Shown here piece after piece: positions 6,260 through 9,826 of a DNA stretch of 9,826 nucleotides; within the stretch, counting starts at the first letter, position 1, and every line of letters starts with the position of its first letter. The notes beneath the pieces were generated by a model. The model was not told the origin of the DNA, searched no databases, and saw only the letters and a program-made list of their open reading frames with translations. The stretch covers positions 1-9,826 of the forward strand of contig QGUZ01000185.1 of the NCBI GenBank assembly GCA_003242605.1, read 5' to 3'. This DNA is from Actinomycetota bacterium (GTDB lineage Bacteria > Actinomycetota > Actinomycetes > Streptosporangiales > Streptosporangiaceae). Made by a program: the position numbers and the translations under genes.

Positions 6260-7306
6260 ATGTGGATCCAGGCCGTCCGCACCGTCCTCCCCGACCACCG
6301 CTACGGGCAGGAGCGGATCACCGAGGCCGTGCAGGCGCTGCTGCCCGCCGATCCGCAGGCGGTGCGCCGCTTCCACCTCGCCACCGGCGTGACCGGCCGG
6401 AACCTCGCGCTCCCGCTGGAGCGGTACGGCCGGCTCGGCGGGTTCACCGAGGCGAACGACGCCTACCTGGAGGTCGCGCTCGACCTGGGGGAGCGGGCCG
6501 TGAAGGCGGCGCTCGAGGCGGCGGGCCTCGCCCCCGGCGAGGTGGACGTGATCGTGTTCTGCTCGTCGACCGGCGTGGCCACCCCGTCGCTCGACTCCCG
6601 GCTCGCCCAGCTCGCCGGATTGCGCCCCGACGTCAAGCGGCTGCCGCTGTTCGGGCTCGGCTGCGCGGGCGGCGCGGCCGGGCTCGCCCGGCTCCACGAT
6701 TACCTGCGCGGCTGGCCCACCCAGGCCGGGCTGCTGGTGTGCGTGGAGCTGTGCTCGCTGACCGTGCAGCGCGACGACGGCTCGACCGCGAACCTGATCG
6801 CCAGCGGCCTGTTCGGGGACGGCGCCGCCGCGGTCGCGGCCGTGGGGGAGGGGCGGGGCGGCCCCGGGTCCGGGCCGCGCGTGGTGGCGACGAAGAGCCG
6901 CCTCTACCCGGACACCCGGCACCTGATGGGCTGGCGGGTCGGCGGGCACGGGCTGCGCCTGGTGCTCGCCCCCGACCTGGTGGACCTGGTGGAGGCGCGG
7001 CTCGGCGCGGACGTGACCGCGTTCCTCGCCGAGCACGGCCTGCGGGCCGGCGAGGTGGGCTCGTGGATCTGCCACCCCGGCGGCCCGCGCGTGATCGAGA
7101 CGATCGCCCGGGTGCTCGGCCTGCCGGAGCAGGCCCTGGAGCACACCTGGCGCTCGCTGCGCGCCGTCGGCAACCTGTCGTCGGTCTCGGTGCTCAACGT
7201 CCTGCAGGAGACGATCGCGCACCGCCGCCCGGCGCCCGGCGAGCCCGCCGTACTGCTCGCCCTCGGCCCCGGTTTCGCCGCCGAACTCGTCCTGCTCCGC
7301 TGGTGA
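6260..7306 (+). CDS. Type III polyketide synthase (alkylpyrone/alkylresorcinol synthase-like)
   Basis: A chalcone-synthase-fold enzyme of 348 residues that would extend an acyl-CoA starter with malonyl-CoA and cyclise the product to a pyrone or resorcinol. The catalytic triad is complete: Cys135 in FGLGCAGG, His272 in ICHPGG and Asn305 in GNLSSVSVLNVL. The C-terminus has the family signature ALGPGF. The Cys motif GCAGGAAGL is closer to the bacterial alkylresorcinol/alkylpyrone synthases than to plant chalcone synthases; the starter unit cannot be read from the sequence. The ATG at 6260 has no Shine-Dalgarno sequence. A GGTACT element at 6244-6249 could be a -10 box giving a very short or absent leader, but no matching -35 is clear. 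The stop overlaps the next gene by GTGA, so the two are translationally coupled. Confidence 0.93.
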   Translation: MWIQAVRTVLPDHRYGQERITEAVQALLPADPQAVRRFHLATGVTGRNLALPLERYGRLGGFTEANDAYLEVALDLGERAVKAALEAAGLAPGEVDVIVFCSSTGVATPSLDSRLAQLAGLRPDVKRLPLFGLGCAGGAAGLARLHDYLRGWPTQAGLLVCVELCSLTVQRDDGSTANLIASGLFGDGAAAVAAVGEGRGGPGSGPRVVATKSRLYPDTRHLMGWRVGGHGLRLVLAPDLVDLVEARLGADVTAFLAEHGLRAGEVGSWICHPGGPRVIETIARVLGLPEQALEHTWRSLRAVGNLSSVSVLNVLQETIAHRRPAPGEPAVLLALGPGFAAELVLLRW

Positions 7307-7824
7307 TCGCCTACCTGCTGCTCGTCGCGCTCGTCGCCGCCGAACGGCTCGCCGAGCTGGCGGTGTCGCGCGCCAACCTCGCCTGGGCGCGGCGGCACGG
7401 CGGCGTCGAGCACGGCCGCGGCCACTACCCGTGGCTGGTGCTCGCCCACGCCGGCCTGCTCGTGGCCGCCCCGCTCGAGGTGGGGCTGCTGCACCGGCCG
7501 TTCCTCCCCGCGCTCGGCTGGCCGATGCTCGCGGTCGTGCTCGCCGCGCAGGCGCTGCGCTGGTGGTGCGTGGCCACGCTGGGCCGCAGGTGGAACACCC
7601 GCGTGGTGGTGATCCCCGGCCTCCCCCTGGTACGGCGCGGCCCCTACCGGTGGCTGCGCCACCCCAACTACCTGGCGGTCGCCGCCGAGGGCGTCGCGCT
7701 GCCGCTGGTCCACACGGCCTGGCTCACCGCGATCGGGTTCACCGCGGTGAACGCCGTGCTGCTGTGGGTGCGGATCCGCACCGAGGACCGGGCGCTCGGC
7801 CGCCGGCCCGCCGCGTTCCGATGA
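7303..7824 (+). CDS. Isoprenylcysteine carboxyl methyltransferase (ICMT)-like membrane methyltransferase
   Basis: A 173-residue integral membrane SAM-dependent methyltransferase. It has about four to five hydrophobic segments and the ICMT/phospholipid methyltransferase signature: RWNTRVVVIPGLPLV, then RRGPYRWLRHPNY with RHPNY at 119-123, then an acidic residue in VAAEGV. In Bacillus (BpsB) and Streptomyces (SrsB) homologues next to type III polyketide synthases O-methylate the alkylpyrone or alkylresorcinol-derived product. The same role is inferred here because the GTG start at 7303 overlaps the synthase stop by 4 bp (GTGA). There is no separate ribosome binding site, which fits translational coupling. 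No third gene (for example the flavin monooxygenase found in the srs operon) follows on this strand. Confidence 0.92.
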   Translation: MIAYLLLVALVAAERLAELAVSRANLAWARRHGGVEHGRGHYPWLVLAHAGLLVAAPLEVGLLHRPFLPALGWPMLAVVLAAQALRWWCVATLGRRWNTRVVVIPGLPLVRRGPYRWLRHPNYLAVAAEGVALPLVHTAWLTAIGFTAVNAVLLWVRIRTEDRALGRRPAAFR

Positions 7825-7844
7825 CGTCCTCGGCGGTGCCGCCG

Positions 7845-7908
7845 CGCCGTACGGCGGGCCGGCGAGCCGCCGCGTGCCCCGGTGCCGCCGGCCCCCGCGT
7901 GCGGCGGC
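7845..7908. terminator. GC-rich hairpins between convergent genes
   Basis: The 100-bp gap between the methyltransferase and the aldo/keto reductase holds a perfect 12-bp palindrome CGCCGTACGGCG (7845-7856) and a 7-bp stem GCCGCCG (7884-7890) / CGGCGGC (7902-7908) with an 11-base loop. Both strands end genes here, so one or both hairpins may act as terminators in either direction. No T-tract is present. Confidence 0.4.
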
Positions 7909-7924
7909 CCAGGGCGCACGGTCC

Positions 7925-8923
<999 letters not shown>

Positions 8924-8931
8924 GCCCCCGG

Positions 8932-8962
8932 ATTGAAGCCGTTAGAGCGCGCTCGAAGTCAA
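8932..8962 (-). promoter_or_regulatory. MerR-type long-spacer promoter and operator for the aldo/keto reductase
   Basis: On the minus strand, TTGACT (8962-8957) and TTCAAT (8937-8932) are separated by exactly 19 bp, the over-long spacer typical of MerR-activated promoters. The spacer side of the -35 holds a 16-bp near-perfect palindrome TTAGAGCG/CGCTCGAA (8942-8957, 7 of 8 pairs). The -35 and operator coincide with the last codons and TAA stop of the MerR gene. Predicted transcription start is about 8924-8926, at or next to the reductase ATG (8923). The pattern matches AdhR/NmlR-type operators known for aldehyde-responsive MerR proteins. Confidence 0.75.
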
Positions 8963-9340
8963 GCGGCTGAGCGGGCGGCAGCACTCCTCGTAGAACTCGA
9001 TCTTGTAGTCGATCGCCTTGAGGTGCTCCTCCACCGTGGCCAGCCACTCGACCACCCGCTGCCGGTGCGCGCGCAGCAGCTCGAGCCGTTCCTCCCGGGT
9101 GGCGTCACCGGCCCGGGCCAGATCGGCGTACCGCCGTACCTCCCGGATCGGCATCCCGGTCGCCCGCAGGCGGGTGATCATCTTGATCCAGGAGATGTCG
9201 TCCTCGTGGTACAGCCGGTGCCCCGTGGCGGACCGGTCCACCTCGCGCAGGAGCAGCCCCTCGCGCTCGTAGTACCGGAGGGTGTGCGGGGTGAGCCCGG
9301 TGCGCCTTGCCACCTCCGCGATCGTCAGATAGGTGCCCAT
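8942..9340 (-). CDS. MerR family transcriptional regulator
   Basis: A 132-residue DNA-binding regulator. Residues about 4-30 are the winged helix-turn-helix (YLTIAEVARRTGLTPHTLRYYEREGLL) with the conserved LRYYE, followed by the second helix pair (HRLYHEDDISWIKMITRLRATGMPIREV) and a long dimerising helix (about 80-118). The C-terminus is short and has two neighbouring cysteines, Cys120 and Cys121, which could sense electrophiles or redox change. It most resembles the small MerR proteins paired with alcohol dehydrogenases or aldo/keto reductases. Its last codons TTG ACT encode Leu-Thr and also form the -35 box of the downstream reductase promoter. TAA is its stop, unlike the TGA used by all other genes here. 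It probably controls the reductase and perhaps itself. Confidence 0.94.
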   Translation of the reverse strand: MGTYLTIAEVARRTGLTPHTLRYYEREGLLLREVDRSATGHRLYHEDDISWIKMITRLRATGMPIREVRRYADLARAGDATREERLELLRAHRQRVVEWLATVEEHLKAIDYKIEFYEECCRPLSRLTSSAL

Positions 9341-9346
9341 GCGGGC

Positions 9347-9377
9347 AGTCTCACACTCGCGGCGTACACCCCGTCAA
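9347..9377 (-). promoter_or_regulatory. Candidate promoter of the MerR gene
   Basis: The minus strand has TTGACG (9377-9372), a 19-bp gap and GAGACT (9352-9347). The ATG at 9340 follows 6 bases later with no Shine-Dalgarno sequence, so a leaderless transcript is likely. The spacer has no clear copy of the dyad seen at the reductase promoter, so autoregulation is uncertain. Confidence 0.4.
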
Positions 9378-9499
9378 TCCCGCGCCGCCGAAGCCGCGGC
9401 CCGGGATCGCGCAGCCGGTTCGTGGCCGGTACGGCCGGGCCCCGCGCGGCGCCTGCCTCGGCGAGGCCCGGATGGGGTGACCGGCGTTCCGGGGACGAA

Positions 9500-9515
9500 C
9501 GTGAACCGCGTCACG
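9500..9515. promoter_or_regulatory. Crp/Fnr-like dyad GTGA-N6-TCAC
   Basis: CGTGA (9500-9504), six bases, TCACG (9511-9515) is a perfect inverted repeat with the spacing of Crp-family sites (core GTGA-N6-TCAC). It lies about 155 bp from both the MerR and the riboswitch transcription starts, further than usual for direct activation, so it could be a chance match. Confidence 0.25.
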
Positions 9516-9633
9516 CCCGGCTCGGCGTCGCCGCCGCCAGGCCGGGCCTTCCGGCGCATCGCCGCCGGTCAGGACGGTGGTCGCGGGTCTCCGGTATCCC
9601 GACCAGGTCAGCGGGGATTTCGCTCATACCCCA

Positions 9634-9664
9634 TTGCGTGTGCCGGGATTGATCGGGTTATAGT
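9634..9664 (+). promoter_or_regulatory. Candidate promoter for the riboswitch transcript
   Basis: TATAGT (9659-9664) is a good actinobacterial -10 box and the clearest AT-rich element in the region. The best -35 is TTGCGT (9634-9639) with a 19-bp gap, which is long. The predicted start is near 9670, just before the first paired base of the aptamer, which is what a riboswitch transcript needs. Confidence 0.6.
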
Positions 9665-9673
9665 TCCGTGACG

Positions 9674-9786
9674 AGGTCACGAGTGCCAGCGCTAAGCCCC
9701 GGCTTGCTGGCCGGCAACCCTCCGTCCTGCGGCGGGGTGCCCCGGGTGAAGACCTGGCCCGGCGCGAGGTGCGTCGGGCAAGCGCG
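9674..9786 (+). promoter_or_regulatory. SAM-IV type riboswitch aptamer
   Basis: The stretch matches the conserved actinobacterial SAM-IV core: GTCACGAGTGCCAGC, then AAGCCCCGGCTTGCTGGCCG with GCAACCCTCC, and GGGGTGCCCCGGGTGA. Visible pairings are P1 AGGTC (9674-9678) with GACCT (9751-9755); P2 GCCAGC (9685-9690) with GCTGGC (9706-9711), capped by AAGC/GCTT; and P3 ACCCT (9717-9721) with GGGGT (9734-9738), extended by CCG/CGG. The P2 loop CCCG (9698-9701) can pair with CGGG (9743-9746), the pseudoknot expected for SAM-I/SAM-IV. A further stem GCCCG (9757-9761) with CGGGC (9775-9779) follows. The aptamer senses S-adenosylmethionine and normally lowers expression of methionine or SAM biosynthesis genes. 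The regulated gene begins at or beyond the right edge. Confidence 0.88.
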
Positions 9787-9826
9787 GGCCCCCCGAACGA
9801 CGGGGGCCGATGGCCCCTGGGGGGTG
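9787..9826 (+). promoter_or_regulatory. Candidate expression platform of the riboswitch
   Basis: GGCCCCC (9787-9793) pairs with GGGGGCC (9802-9808) across an 8-base loop. An alternative hairpin GGGGCC (9803-9808) / GGCCCC (9812-9817) uses the same G-tract, so only one can form. The G-tract lies a few bases before an ATG at 9810 and could act as a ribosome binding site; a second G-run at 9819-9824 could serve a start beyond the window. This suggests control of translation, but the true start codon is not visible. Confidence 0.45.

Larger units (their letters stand above)
9341..9633. other. Intergenic region without recognisable gene
   Basis: This gap of about 300 bases separates the MerR gene from the riboswitch promoter. 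It holds the MerR promoter at its left end and a GTGA-N6-TCAC dyad near 9500. The plus-strand frame across it reads as Arg/Pro-rich low-complexity sequence with no good start site, so I do not call a gene. Confidence 0.6.

Noticed and set aside
4844..7222. Open minus-strand frame of 792 codons across the polyketide synthase
   Set aside because: It is a shadow frame opposite the synthase and out of frame with the protease, with low-complexity content; the real genes keep full motifs.
9333..9671. Small plus-strand frame of 112 codons in the last gap
   Set aside because: It has Arg/Pro/Gly composition, no ribosome binding site, and runs through the riboswitch promoter.
9810..9826. Start of the riboswitch-controlled gene at ATG 9810
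   Set aside because: Only five full codons are visible, so it cannot be told from a chance ATG; it is kept as a possibility in the expression-platform entry, not as a gene.

Overview
The window is a chromosomal segment of a very GC-rich actinomycete. Codons end almost entirely in G or C, TGA stops predominate, several genes lack a Shine-Dalgarno sequence, and an actinobacterial SAM-IV type riboswitch lies at the right end. The protein styles would fit the Streptosporangiales, but that placement is inference. No insertion sequence, tRNA, rRNA, CRISPR array or phage gene is visible. It looks like ordinary core and semi-accessory chromosome with one small secondary-metabolism locus.

Layout from left to right. 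(1) The C-terminal part of a membrane-anchored protein, possibly a Ser/Thr kinase with an extracellular sensor domain, runs in from the left edge. It converges with and overlaps an endonuclease III-like DNA repair gene on the minus strand. (2) On the plus strand come a two-part protein with a HicB-like N-terminus and a DinB-like C-terminus, and a separate alpha/beta hydrolase that carries the only in-frame TTA codon I found. (3) A minus-strand pair follows, an M50 site-2 protease with CBS domains and a conserved protein of unknown function 15 bp downstream. The unknown gene meets the hydrolase tail to tail, and both stop codons lie inside one perfect hairpin. (4) Divergent from the protease is a tightly coupled pair, a type III polyketide synthase and an isoprenylcysteine-methyltransferase-like membrane enzyme, overlapping by 4 bp. 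By analogy with Bacillus BpsA-BpsB and Streptomyces SrsA-SrsB, this pair probably makes an O-methylated alkylpyrone or alkylresorcinol lipid. (5) A minus-strand MerR regulator and aldo/keto reductase pair follows. The reductase appears to have its own MerR-type promoter (TTGACT, 19 bp, TTCAAT) written into the last codons of the regulator gene. (6) The right end holds a promoter, a SAM-IV type riboswitch and the start of its expression platform. The controlled gene lies beyond the window and is probably in methionine or SAM metabolism.

The strongest items for a second look are the MerR promoter embedded in coding sequence, the two-gene polyketide/methyltransferase unit with its repeat-rich divergent control region, and the riboswitch with competing hairpins over a G-rich, ribosome-binding-site-like stretch. 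I do not see an obvious multi-gene system of a wholly unknown kind.
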